Assembly (NCBI GenBank): GCA_943846665.1
Contig: OX044358.1
Coordinates: 992,001 to 1,056,000 of the forward strand
Origin: Arcticimaribacter sp002477625
GTDB taxonomy: Bacteria > Bacteroidota > Bacteroidia > Flavobacteriales > Flavobacteriaceae
Direction: 5' to 3'
Length of the DNA stretch: 64,000 bases
Shown here piece by piece: positions 16,884-24,930 of the stretch. Numbering within the stretch: the first letter of the stretch is position 1; every line of letters starts with the position of its first letter. A program made the position numbers and the translations under genes. Under the pieces are notes generated by a model. It did no database searches, was not told the DNA's origin, and was given only the letters and a program-made list of their open reading frames with translations.

Positions 16884-16926
16884 GATCTCGGTACAATTCA
16901 TCTTCGATGAATCACTCGATCTGACC
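16884..16926 (+). repeat. palindromic interspersed repeat, copy A
   Basis: Constant left flank TCTCGGTACA, a 17-base hairpin (16896-16912, ATTCATC / GATGAAT, 7 of 7 pairs), constant right flank CACTCGATCTGACC. First of three copies between tsf and polA. Confidence 0.8.
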
Positions 16927-16937
16927 AGAACCTGAGC

Positions 16938-16978
16938 GTCACATCGAGTGAACGGAGGTACGACGTTTGTATCGAGAT
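16938..16978 (-). repeat. palindromic interspersed repeat, copy B (inverted)
   Basis: The same flanks read on the minus strand (ATCTCGATACA ... CACTCGATGTGAC). The central hairpin is imperfect (AACG / CGTT ends only). Its flank and that of copy C form a perfect 10-base inverted repeat, GTATCGAGAT / ATCTCGATAC. Confidence 0.75.
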
Positions 16979-16983
16979 GAAGC

Positions 16984-17026
16984 GATCTCGATACAATCCA
17001 CCTGCGGTGAATCACTCGATCGGACC
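16984..17026 (+). repeat. palindromic interspersed repeat, copy C
   Basis: Flanks GATCTCGATACA and CACTCGATCGGACC enclose a hairpin ATCCACC / GGTGAAT (6 of 7 pairs, TGC loop). It ends 54 bases before polA. Confidence 0.8.
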
Positions 17027-17080
17027 ATGCTTTGAAATCCCAAAGCATTTTGTATCTTCTTCCCATAAAATATTATACGA

Positions 17081-19912
17081 ATGTCTGCACCAAAACGACT
17101 TTTTCTCCTGGATGCCTTTGCCCTTATTTTTAGAGGCTATTACGCTTTTATTAAGAACCCTAGAATCAATTCCAAGGGGATGGATACTTCGGCTATTTTT
17201 GGGTTTATGAATTCCTTACTCGATGTAATTAAGCGAGAAAAACCAGATCATCTGGCGGTTTGTTTTGACAAAGGGGGCTCCGTTTCCCGCAGAGAACTTT
17301 TTGAAGCCTACAAAGCCAATCGGGACGAAACCCCAGAAGCCATTAAAATTGCTGTTCCCTACATTCAAAAAATCTTGGAAAGCATGCAAATCCCGGTTAT
17401 TGAAAAAGCCGGTTTTGAGGCTGACGATATCATCGGAACCTTAGCCAAACAAGCCGAAAAAGAAGGTTTTAAAACCTTTATGGTTACCCCCGATAAAGAT
17501 TTTGCACAGCTGGTGTCCGAAAATATATTCATGTACCGCCCTGCTCGAATGGGTAACGGAATTGAAATCTGGGGAATCCCTGAAGTACAGGCTAAGTTTG
17601 AGGTTGAGCGACCCGAACAGGTAATCGACTATCTCGGAATGATGGGAGATGCCGTGGACAATATCCCGGGGCTTCCGGGTGTAGGTGATAAAACAGCTAA
17701 AAAATTCCTAAAAGAATACGGTAGTATGGAAGCCTTGCTGGAAAATACGCACGAGCTGAAAGGTAAAATAAAAGAGAAGATCGAAGCCAACAAAGAATTG
17801 GGAATGCTTTCCAAAGAATTGGCGAAAATCATACTGGATGTTCCTGTGACTTTTGAGGCGGATGCTTATAAACTCAGTGACCCCAATTTTCAAGCAGTAC
17901 AGCCCTTGTTCGAAGAACTCGAATTCCGAAGAATGCAAGAAACCATTCAGCGAATTTTCAATGCCTCTGAGGCTGTGGCTGTGCCGGTACAAAAGACTGC
18001 AGCTGCTAGTCCAACACCACAGGCCAACAACGGGCAAATGGATTTGTTTGCAACAGCGGGTGCGGGTACCACTTCCGTTGAAGAAACCATCCACAGCAAG
18101 CAAAGGCTGGGTACTACGCCCCACGCCTATCAGTGTGTCGACAGTCCCCTAGCCTTGTCTCTTTTACTAGAAAAATTACACGCACAAAAAAGTGTGTGCT
18201 TCGATACAGAAACCACCAGCCTCAACGCCCTGCAAGCGGAGTTGGTTGGGATTGCTTTTAGCTGGGAAAACCACAAGGGCTATTACCTGCCTTTCCCAGC
18301 CGATCAAGAGGAAGCTCAAAAACTCATCGAACAGCTTCGCCCCTTCTTTGAAGATCCCAACATTGAAAAAATTGGTCATAACCTCAAGTACGATTTGAAG
18401 GTTTTATCGAACTATAAGCTCCCGGTAAAAGGCCCTTTGTACGATACCTTAATTGCCCATTATTTGATCAATCCCGATCGCCGACATGGTATGGATATTC
18501 TGGCAGCTTCATACCTCAATTACGAGCCCCAACCCATTACCGATTTGATAGGTAAAAAAGGTAAAAATCAGGGTTCTATGCGGGATGTTCCTTTAAAAGA
18601 CCAAACCCAATATGCGGTAGAAGATGCCGACATTACCTGGCAATTGAAACAGCATTTCGAAAAAGAATTGACTGCTGCCGAAAATCAAGAGTTGTTCCGA
18701 ACGGTTGAACTCCCATTAGTTCCTGTACTTACCGCAATGGAGCAGGAAGGAATTAATTTAGATGTTCCTTTTTTGAAAGACTTTGCCGTAACATTAGAAG
18801 AAGATAGTGCACGCCTACAAGCGCAGATTTTTGAACAAGCCGGAGAAGAATTCAACCTGGCTTCCCCCAAACAATTGGGGCTTATTTTATTCAACAAACT
18901 CAAATTGGTTGACAAGCCCAAAAAGACCAAAACAGGTCAATATTCTACCGCCGAAGATGTGCTGTCGTATTTGGCAAAAGACCATGCCATCATTGCCGAT
19001 ATCCTCACTTGGCGTTCAACGCAAAAATTGTTGAGTACCTACGTCATTGCTTTACCCAACGAAATAAATCCAAAAACAGGACGGGTACACACAGTGTACA
19101 ATCAAGCTGTGGCAGCTACGGGGCGTTTGAGTAGTAATGCACCCAATCTACAAAACATTCCAATTCGTACGGAATTGGGACAGCAAGTCCGTAAGTCTTT
19201 TATTCCTCGGGATGAAAACCACGTCTTAGTCGCTGCCGATTATTCACAAATTGAATTGCGGATCATAGCCGCTTTGAGTAAGGATCCATCTATGGTTGCA
19301 GCCTTTCAAAACAACGAAGATATTCATGCGACTACAGCCGCTAAAGTATTTGATGTGCCCCTAGAAGAAGTTACCCGAACCCAACGGAGCAATGCCAAGA
19401 CGGTTAATTTTGGAATTATATACGGCGTTTCTGCCTTCGGTCTGAGCCAACAAACCGATCTGAGTCGTGCAGAATCCAAAGAATTGATCGATACCTATTA
19501 TGCCAGTTACCCCGAACTGAAAGCCTATATGAATTCCCAGGTCGATTTTGCTCGTGAAAATGGGTATGTAACCACTGTTTTGGGTCGCCGACGCTACCTT
19601 AAAGATATTTTATCTCAAAATGCAATCGTACGTGGAGCAGCTGAGCGCAATGCAATCAATGCTCCCATCCAAGGAAGTGCAGCCGATATCATTAAGATTG
19701 CTATGATTAAAATTCACAACCGCATGGAAGCTGGAGGTTGGAAAGCCAAGATGCTCCTTCAAGTACATGATGAACTGGTTTTTGATGTTCCCAAAACAGA
19801 AGTAGAATCGCTGAGCGCCATGGTTAAAGAAGAAATGGAAAATGCATTCAGCCTAGACGTTCCCCTAGTTGTTGACCTTGGCGTTGGAAATAATTGGCTG
19901 GAAGCGCATTGA
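17081..19912 (+). CDS. polA: DNA polymerase I
   Basis: Repair and Okazaki-fragment polymerase, 943 residues. It has an N-terminal 5'-3' exonuclease (residues 1-300, with DAFALIFRGYYAF and the helix-hairpin-helix GLPGVGDKTAKKFLKEYG), a linker with low-complexity sequence, and a 3'-5' exonuclease domain from about 365 with its acidic motif FDTETTSLNA kept, so proofreading should be active. The polymerase domain has motif A (AADYSQIELRIIA), the O-helix (RSNAKTVNFGIIYG) and motif C (LLQVHDELVFD). It is monocistronic, enclosed by the palindromic repeat clusters on both sides. Confidence 0.97.
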   Translation: MSAPKRLFLLDAFALIFRGYYAFIKNPRINSKGMDTSAIFGFMNSLLDVIKREKPDHLAVCFDKGGSVSRRELFEAYKANRDETPEAIKIAVPYIQKILESMQIPVIEKAGFEADDIIGTLAKQAEKEGFKTFMVTPDKDFAQLVSENIFMYRPARMGNGIEIWGIPEVQAKFEVERPEQVIDYLGMMGDAVDNIPGLPGVGDKTAKKFLKEYGSMEALLENTHELKGKIKEKIEANKELGMLSKELAKIILDVPVTFEADAYKLSDPNFQAVQPLFEELEFRRMQETIQRIFNASEAVAVPVQKTAAASPTPQANNGQMDLFATAGAGTTSVEETIHSKQRLGTTPHAYQCVDSPLALSLLLEKLHAQKSVCFDTETTSLNALQAELVGIAFSWENHKGYYLPFPADQEEAQKLIEQLRPFFEDPNIEKIGHNLKYDLKVLSNYKLPVKGPLYDTLIAHYLINPDRRHGMDILAASYLNYEPQPITDLIGKKGKNQGSMRDVPLKDQTQYAVEDADITWQLKQHFEKELTAAENQELFRTVELPLVPVLTAMEQEGINLDVPFLKDFAVTLEEDSARLQAQIFEQAGEEFNLASPKQLGLILFNKLKLVDKPKKTKTGQYSTAEDVLSYLAKDHAIIADILTWRSTQKLLSTYVIALPNEINPKTGRVHTVYNQAVAATGRLSSNAPNLQNIPIRTELGQQVRKSFIPRDENHVLVAADYSQIELRIIAALSKDPSMVAAFQNNEDIHATTAAKVFDVPLEEVTRTQRSNAKTVNFGIIYGVSAFGLSQQTDLSRAESKELIDTYYASYPELKAYMNSQVDFARENGYVTTVLGRRRYLKDILSQNAIVRGAAERNAINAPIQGSAADIIKIAMIKIHNRMEAGGWKAKMLLQVHDELVFDVPKTEVESLSAMVKEEMENAFSLDVPLVVDLGVGNNWLEAH

Positions 19913-19936
19913 TTCTGGATTAAATCAGCCCGCTTC

Positions 19937-19978
19937 ATCTCGATACAAACGTCGTTCCTCCGTTCACTCGATGTGACG
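19937..19978 (+). repeat. palindromic interspersed repeat, copy D
   Basis: Starts 24 bases after the polA stop. Flanks ATCTCGATACA and CACTCGATGTGACG. The centre is nearly the same imperfect sequence as copy B (AACGTCG ... CCTCCGTT). It forms a head-to-head pair with copy E. Confidence 0.78.
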
Positions 19979-19999
19979 CTCCGGCTTGTTACTAGCCTT

Positions 20000-20041
20000 G
20001 GTCAGATCGAGTGATTCACCGCAGGTGAATTGTATCGAGAT
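20000..20041 (-). repeat. palindromic interspersed repeat, copy E (inverted)
   Basis: Minus-strand copy with a perfect hairpin (20014-20030, ATTCACC / GGTGAAT, TGC loop when read on the minus strand), preceded on the plus strand by TACTAGCCTTGGTCAGATCG, a tail shared with copy G. Confidence 0.8.
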
Positions 20042-20086
20042 CTCCTCCCAGTTGATGGTATACTTTATCCATAGCTATGCGCTTGA

Positions 20087-20137
20087 GTAAGTCGTTCTCG
20101 ATACGTTTGCGAAAAGCAAACACTCGAACTGACTTAC
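20087..20137 (+). repeat. palindromic interspersed repeat, copy F
   Basis: Flanks TTCTCGATAC and ACTCGAACTGAC enclose GTTTGC / GCAAAC with a GAAAA loop. The whole element is also bracketed by an outer 7-base inverted repeat, GTAAGTC (20087-20093) and GACTTAC (20131-20137). Confidence 0.78.
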
Positions 20138-20160
20138 CCGCTAAATTAAGTACTAGCCTT

Positions 20161-20202
20161 AGTCAGATCGAGTGATCCGCTGAAAGCGGATTGTACCGAG
20201 AT
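20161..20202 (-). repeat. palindromic interspersed repeat, copy G (inverted)
   Basis: Hairpin ATCCGC / GCGGAT (20175-20191, perfect), flanks as in the other copies. It ends five bases from the stop of the TonB receptor, so it may also act as that gene's transcription end. Confidence 0.78.
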
Positions 20203-20206
20203 GCCG

Positions 20207-22432
20207 TTAAAACCTAAAAGTAGCCCCCAACAAAAAGTTAGTTCCTGCTTGCGGATAGTACCCTACTCCTTCTATTGTCGTTACAACATCAGGAACAGAA
20301 TAATCATCGTCGAAGGTGTAAAAGTATCCGTTGGAGGTGTACAACTCATCGAATATGTTGTTGACCAACAAAGAAAACTGTGCTTCTTTGAGCCAACTGT
20401 TGGCTGTCCAAACATAACTTATGTTGATGTCGTTGGTGAAATAAGCATCCAGCTTCGAAAGGTCTGCATCGATATTACCCATGTACTGCTCGCCCACATA
20501 TTTAGAAAGTAAAGCCACTCTAAAAACAGTAGTCGGAGCATAGACTAAATTACTTGCACCAACAACAGCAGGAGAATAAGAAATATGGGTTGTCCCCAAG
20601 TTTTGAAGCTGTCCGTCTCTTTTAAAATAAAAATCTTTATTCTTATTGGAACTTAAGGCAAGATTGGGTTGCCATACCCATTGTTCTGCGAATTGAATTG
20701 CTGCTTCAATCTCCAACCCAAAACGGTAACTAGCACCGCTATTGGTTCGGATGGGTTCACCAACGGCATCTAAGGCGCCCGTCAATACCAATTGGTTTTT
20801 ATAATCCATATAATACAGATTGGCTTGCAGTTGAACTTTTTCTTTTTTAAAACGCCAGCCAGCTTCAAAGTCGTTTAAGGATTCTGGTTTTGGGGTTCCG
20901 TTTTCATAATCGCTCCTGTTGGGTTCCCGCTGTGCTTTTGCATAGGAAAGATAGAGGCGTGAAGCTTCCGAGGCACGATAGGTAATCCCAGCCTTTGGAT
21001 TGAAGAAAGAAAGGGTATCGTCGATTGCAATGGGTTCCGGTCCTTTGACTGTTCCGGTTGAATTATATGCAACGATTCTGTATTGAATGTCCGCATAAAC
21101 CGTCCAAGCAGTTCCCAAGCGTTGGGTTGCTTTGGCGTATAAATTAAAATCTTTTTTGTCCGCATCACTTTCATAAAATCGATGGTTTGGAGCTGCATTA
21201 CTGCTGTATTGTGCCCAAATTAAATTCCCGAAATGAGCTCCGTCATACTTGCTATAGGAGCCTCCAAAAACAGCCTGGGTTTGATTGCTGTCGTAATTCA
21301 CAGAAAAGGTTCCCACATAAAAATCATTGTCCAACCATTTGTGGCTGATGTTCTCGGTTGTATCAACTGTTGTTTCCCCAAACACAAGTGGGGTTATTTG
21401 TAGGTAATCGAAGTTAACCTCATCACCAAAAGCGATGTTCTGAGTTGCCCAAAGGTCGTTGTACTCTTCGTAATACCCACGGCCGTAGGTATAGTTCAAT
21501 CCAATAGAAGAAGACCAAGAACTGTTGTATTGTTCTGTCCAATGAAATTGAAAATGATCTTGCTTATAGTTATCAACTTGATTGTCGTAATGGCCTGATA
21601 TATCGCCATTGCTATCGTACATCTCCCCCGCTGGATTGTAGGTTCTGTTGGAGGCTAGCGTTGCCGAATCGATTCCATACCAAGACTGATAGGTGATTTC
21701 ACTTCCACCAAAAGTAAGGGCTTTAATCAAGGTGTTTTGGTCTTTATAGAGGCCTTGAAAAAAATATGATTTTAGATCCGAAGAAGCTCGGTCAATATAA
21801 CCGTCTGAAGCAATTGTAGCAACACGACCAGAAAGTTCGAAATGCTCATTGAGAAGTCCTGTTGAGAATTTAACAGTATTTTTAGTGGTATTGAAGCTCC
21901 CAAAACTACTTGCAATTTCCGCAAAAGCTTGGTCCGATACACCTTGTGTTATTAGGTTGAGGCTGGCACCAAAAGCACCTGCACCGTTGGTAGAAGTACC
22001 CACACCACGATTCAACTGAATGTTGTCTACAGAGGACGTAAAGTCTGGAAGGTTGACCCAAAAAGTACCTTGAGACTCTGAATCGTTGTAGGGTATTCCA
22101 TTGATGGTTACGTTTACACGAGAAGCGTCGCTCCCACGAACTCGAATTCCGGTGTATCCAATTCCAGCACCCGCATCGCTGGTAGTTACTACCCCCGGTA
22201 AAAAGTTGAGGAGTATTGGTAAATCTTGTCCTAAGTTGCGCTCCTTCAGAGCTTCGGTTTGAACCTCTGAAAAAGTAAGGGGTTGATTTTCATTGACACG
22301 CAAGCCCGAAACGCTGACTTCTTCAAGGCTAATTAGAGGATTGATTAAGCTGTCGGTTGGTTGCTTTTGTTGTTGTGCTATCAGAGCTGTAGATCCCAAG
22401 AGTAAAGACCAAAGTGTAGGGTTTATTTTCAT
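20207..22432 (-). CDS. TonB-dependent outer-membrane receptor, predicted thiamine (or precursor) uptake
   Basis: A 741-residue outer-membrane receptor. It has a signal peptide (MKINPTLWSLLLGSTALIA), a plug domain (about 30-170, with FLPGVVTTSDAGAGIGYTGI, RVRGSDASRVNVTINGIPY and NLPDFTSSVDNIQLNRGVG), then a 22-strand-type barrel ending in a C-terminal Phe (LLGATFRF). It lacks the N-terminal carboxypeptidase-like domain of SusC proteins. A TPP riboswitch and a promoter directly upstream point to thiamine, its phosphates or a pyrimidine precursor as ligand. Energy would come from TonB-ExbBD encoded elsewhere. Confidence 0.92.
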   Translation of the reverse strand: MKINPTLWSLLLGSTALIAQQQKQPTDSLINPLISLEEVSVSGLRVNENQPLTFSEVQTEALKERNLGQDLPILLNFLPGVVTTSDAGAGIGYTGIRVRGSDASRVNVTINGIPYNDSESQGTFWVNLPDFTSSVDNIQLNRGVGTSTNGAGAFGASLNLITQGVSDQAFAEIASSFGSFNTTKNTVKFSTGLLNEHFELSGRVATIASDGYIDRASSDLKSYFFQGLYKDQNTLIKALTFGGSEITYQSWYGIDSATLASNRTYNPAGEMYDSNGDISGHYDNQVDNYKQDHFQFHWTEQYNSSWSSSIGLNYTYGRGYYEEYNDLWATQNIAFGDEVNFDYLQITPLVFGETTVDTTENISHKWLDNDFYVGTFSVNYDSNQTQAVFGGSYSKYDGAHFGNLIWAQYSSNAAPNHRFYESDADKKDFNLYAKATQRLGTAWTVYADIQYRIVAYNSTGTVKGPEPIAIDDTLSFFNPKAGITYRASEASRLYLSYAKAQREPNRSDYENGTPKPESLNDFEAGWRFKKEKVQLQANLYYMDYKNQLVLTGALDAVGEPIRTNSGASYRFGLEIEAAIQFAEQWVWQPNLALSSNKNKDFYFKRDGQLQNLGTTHISYSPAVVGASNLVYAPTTVFRVALLSKYVGEQYMGNIDADLSKLDAYFTNDINISYVWTANSWLKEAQFSLLVNNIFDELYTSNGYFYTFDDDYSVPDVVTTIEGVGYYPQAGTNFLLGATFRF

Positions 22433-22495
22433 TCGAAAAAATATATTTCACGAATAACAAAGGGCAACTATTCTTAGTTTAATTATAAATAAATC

Positions 22496-22575
22496 TACTT
22501 CCCTTAGCAGCATTACCTGCCCAGGTTCATAGGGTATGATCTCAGCTCGTTATTTAGAGCACCCCTTAGAGAAAG
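22496..22575 (-). ncRNA. TPP riboswitch (THI element)
   Basis: Read on the minus strand, the aptamer landmarks occur in order: GGGGTGCTC, then CTGAGATCATACCC, then GAACCTGGGCAGGTAATGC, then GCTAAGGGAAG. These are the conserved J2-3/P3 CTGAGA, the GAACCTG of P4/P5 and the closing AAGGGA of P1. It lies 64 bases upstream of the TonB receptor start. In this family TPP binding lowers expression; in Bacteroidota this is thought to act mostly on translation or termination in the short downstream linker. I see no clear terminator stem. Confidence 0.93.
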
Positions 22576-22577
22576 TA

Positions 22578-22585
22578 CAAAATTA
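22578..22585 (-). promoter_or_regulatory. promoter of the TPP riboswitch-TonB receptor transcript (TTG-N19-TAATTTTG)
   Basis: Exact TAnnTTTG box on the minus strand just before the aptamer, with TTG (CAA at 22605-22607 on the plus strand) 19 bases upstream. It overlaps the stop of the DUF4301 gene, so the receptor has its own promoter within the end of the preceding operon. Confidence 0.68.
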
Positions 22586-24097
22586 CTCTTTTTTTTGTTC
22601 TAAACAATCATTAATTGTTTTTAGCGAACGAAAAGTTGCTGTAGGAATTTCGACAAAAATAGAATTCCAATAGCCCATACTTCCGTTCCAAAGTCCAGGC
22701 AGTTCGAATGTTCTTATTGGCTTGCCCATTTGGGTTTTCTCTGAGATAATGGATCGACCACTGTCTTTGTAACGCTCCAATTCCCATGAATCGCCCTTAA
22801 AATCTTTTAACCCGCAAACCATATTCACCGGGTTAAAAAAAAGAACATCATGCAAGGCACCCTGAGCAGCTTGTAGTTCGCTCGACTCTACAATTTGTAA
22901 AGCAATTTCTCCATTTTGTTCTATCCAAAAAGGTCCACCTCCCGGCTTACCTTTATTGGTGATCATCCCACAAACCCGCAAAGGACGGTTTAGAAAATCC
23001 ATTAATCGCTGAATTTGCTCATCAAGGTTCAAACCATTCAATTTTGAACTGAAGTCAATATGAAAACAGTTTTGAATAAAAGCTGTAGTCTCGTCTATAC
23101 CGGTTGCTATGGCCTCTTGAAGTTGTTCTAAGAGGTTTTTGATTTGATCGAATCGCTCCAGATAAAGGCCCCCCATCGCTTTTTGAATTACCATCGATTG
23201 TTGATCCATTGGCCAAACACTATCAATCGATTTAATGAACATCAGGTCTGTGTCAAAGCGTTTGATGTTATTAAAAAGCGCTCCATGACCCGATTTTCTA
23301 AAGATCAGATTATTATCATCATCCCGCAGCAAACGATCTTTACTAAGCAAGACGACACTGTCTGTTTTTGGGTCTTGAAAGGAATACTCGATTTGTAAAC
23401 GTTCGCAGTCAACTTTAGTGATTTTCTCGGATAATTTATTTTCTAATGCAATAAAATGAGAAAGCTGATCTGCGTCGATTGTAAAATGAATTTTTGCTTT
23501 GGTCCTTCGCGAAAAAAGCTGAAGAGCTTCCTTGATTTGAAGTTCAAAAGCGGAGTCATGTGCAGCTTTGGAGTTGCTGAATAAGGGCAACAAGGCTTTT
23601 GCTTTCCCTTCCATCCCAAGCACTGCATCATCAAGTAATATTTGAATGAACTGATGAATGAATGCGGCATCAGTTGTAAACTTTCGATCTTCTTTCTCAA
23701 TTTGATTTTTTATCAAATCGTAAAATGGAAAATCTTCTATATGCTGAACAAAATAGCGAAACTCCTGATTCACCTCATCTGTTAAATAGGCTTCGAAATC
23801 AGCTTGGTCAGGGTCAAAATTTAAAAGAAAATCACGAAGGAAATAAAACATTCGGGAAGCTAATCCAGAGGCAGGCACAAACTTCATTGTATTTATTTGG
23901 GATCCATGCTGGTCAAAAAAACTGCGATAATGTTTTTGTTGCTCTAATGGGAATGCATGAATACCATGACCTAATGTGGCTGGTTTTTGAATCGAAAAGG
24001 GTATTTCTTTATTTTTAAGACAAGTTAATTGATGCTGAATTAAAACAGCATCTTTTTTATTTTTCTGGAAGTAGGCGAAGTCCTCCTTTGTGATCAT
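22583..24097 (-). CDS. DUF4301 family protein
   Basis: 504 residues, soluble, no signal peptide. It fits the Bacteroidota DUF4301 family: N-terminal segment with IPFSIQKPATLGHGIHAF, then FVPASGLASRMF (a phosphate-loop-like GLASRM segment as in nucleotidyl- or sugar-transferases), a conserved GHGALFNNIKRFDTDLMFIK region, and RVCGMITNKGKPGGGPFWIE. The function is unproven; the resemblance to nucleotidyltransferases is a family-level impression. It starts one base after the stop of the kinase-like gene, and is the last gene of that operon, next to the TPP-controlled receptor. Confidence 0.85.
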   Translation of the reverse strand: MITKEDFAYFQKNKKDAVLIQHQLTCLKNKEIPFSIQKPATLGHGIHAFPLEQQKHYRSFFDQHGSQINTMKFVPASGLASRMFYFLRDFLLNFDPDQADFEAYLTDEVNQEFRYFVQHIEDFPFYDLIKNQIEKEDRKFTTDAAFIHQFIQILLDDAVLGMEGKAKALLPLFSNSKAAHDSAFELQIKEALQLFSRRTKAKIHFTIDADQLSHFIALENKLSEKITKVDCERLQIEYSFQDPKTDSVVLLSKDRLLRDDDNNLIFRKSGHGALFNNIKRFDTDLMFIKSIDSVWPMDQQSMVIQKAMGGLYLERFDQIKNLLEQLQEAIATGIDETTAFIQNCFHIDFSSKLNGLNLDEQIQRLMDFLNRPLRVCGMITNKGKPGGGPFWIEQNGEIALQIVESSELQAAQGALHDVLFFNPVNMVCGLKDFKGDSWELERYKDSGRSIISEKTQMGKPIRTFELPGLWNGSMGYWNSIFVEIPTATFRSLKTINDCLEQKKE

Positions 24098-24098
24098 T

Positions 24099-24665
24099 TT
24101 ATAAAATTATACTATCTATCGCAGTTATGGCTTGTTTAACTCTGTTTTCTCTGTCCCCTTTAATATGTTTATAGGCGAATTGTTGTTCTTTTAACTTTAT
24201 TTTGAAATATTCAAACATCTGTTCTCTATCCTTCGGACGATCTCGTAAGTCATCTGCCTCCCAAGGAATATCAATCCCTGTTAGCAGATAAAGATCATAA
24301 TGCACTTGATTTACGGCAGCTCTAATTTTCGGGTCACAATACCCATCAAAATGGGTTTCTGACCAGATTTGAGTAACCAAGACATTGGTGTCACAAAAAA
24401 GAACTTTATTCGCCTTTTTTAGTGCTGCGTTTTCCAAATCCATCTGCCCTTGGGCTATAATGGGTAAATCTTCGAGTGTACAGACTTCCTGTGCTGTATC
24501 CCATTTGTTTTGTAAAAAATCACGGGCAAATTCGGGCACCCAAACCGTTTTATAATGTGCTGCAAGGTCTTTGCAGAGGGTGGTTTTTCCGGTACTTTCT
24601 GGACCAAAAACTACGACTCTAAATAGAGCAGAAGGTTGCTGTTGTATAAGCTTCGTATGCGCCAT
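24099..24665 (-). CDS. NadR-like P-loop kinase (nicotinamide riboside kinase fold)
   Basis: A 188-residue soluble ATPase. Walker A is VVFGPESTGKTTLCKDLA (near residues 20-37), followed by the NadR kinase-domain landmarks WVPEFARDFL, a QMDLENAALKKANKVLFCDT Walker B-like strand and DDLRDRPKDRE. Only the kinase half of NadR is present. ATG at 24665 is chosen as it lies one base after the preceding stop; an upstream alternative would overlap that gene. The neighbours (thiamine-binding protein, TPP-regulated receptor) suggest a vitamin kinase, perhaps for thiamine rather than nicotinamide riboside. That is inference. Confidence 0.85.
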   Translation of the reverse strand: MAHTKLIQQQPSALFRVVVFGPESTGKTTLCKDLAAHYKTVWVPEFARDFLQNKWDTAQEVCTLEDLPIIAQGQMDLENAALKKANKVLFCDTNVLVTQIWSETHFDGYCDPKIRAAVNQVHYDLYLLTGIDIPWEADDLRDRPKDREQMFEYFKIKLKEQQFAYKHIKGDRENRVKQAITAIDSIIL

Positions 24666-24666
24666 T

Positions 24667-24927
24667 TTAAAAGTTAGGGCGATACGCACTTCGATCGCTT
24701 TTTACGATTTTTAAGTTTATCATTCCGGCGTCTAAGCCTTCAAAACTCATTTCAATTGCTTCAGTCAAAAAATTCATTACGGGTGTATAAGCATCGTATA
24801 TCTGGGTGCTTAACGGATTCTCAAGGACTTTAAAATCTGAGGCACGTAAACATTTGATGAATGCTTTGATCGGTGCTTCGTATTCATTTTGTAAGGGCAT
24901 TAGGGTGATTTCGATTGAAACATTCAT
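24667..24927 (-). CDS. thiamine-binding protein (YkoF/MTH1187 family)
   Basis: A small 86-residue cytoplasmic ferredoxin-fold protein. It matches the Thiamine_BP/DUF77 family pattern: an N-terminal strand SIEITLMPLQ, then IKAFIKCLRASDFKVLENPLSTQIYDAYTPVMNFLTEAI. Family members bind thiamine or its pyrimidine moiety. One-base spacing to the kinase and three-base spacing to the phosphopantetheinyl transferase place it in one operon. Confidence 0.85.
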   Translation of the reverse strand: MNVSIEITLMPLQNEYEAPIKAFIKCLRASDFKVLENPLSTQIYDAYTPVMNFLTEAIEMSFEGLDAGMINLKIVKSDRSAYRPNF

Positions 24928-24930
24928 TGC

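Noticed and set aside
16884..20202. Possible CRISPR array
   Set aside because: Copies alternate in orientation, spacing is irregular, a polA gene lies in the middle and the variable part is inside a hairpin, not a spacer.
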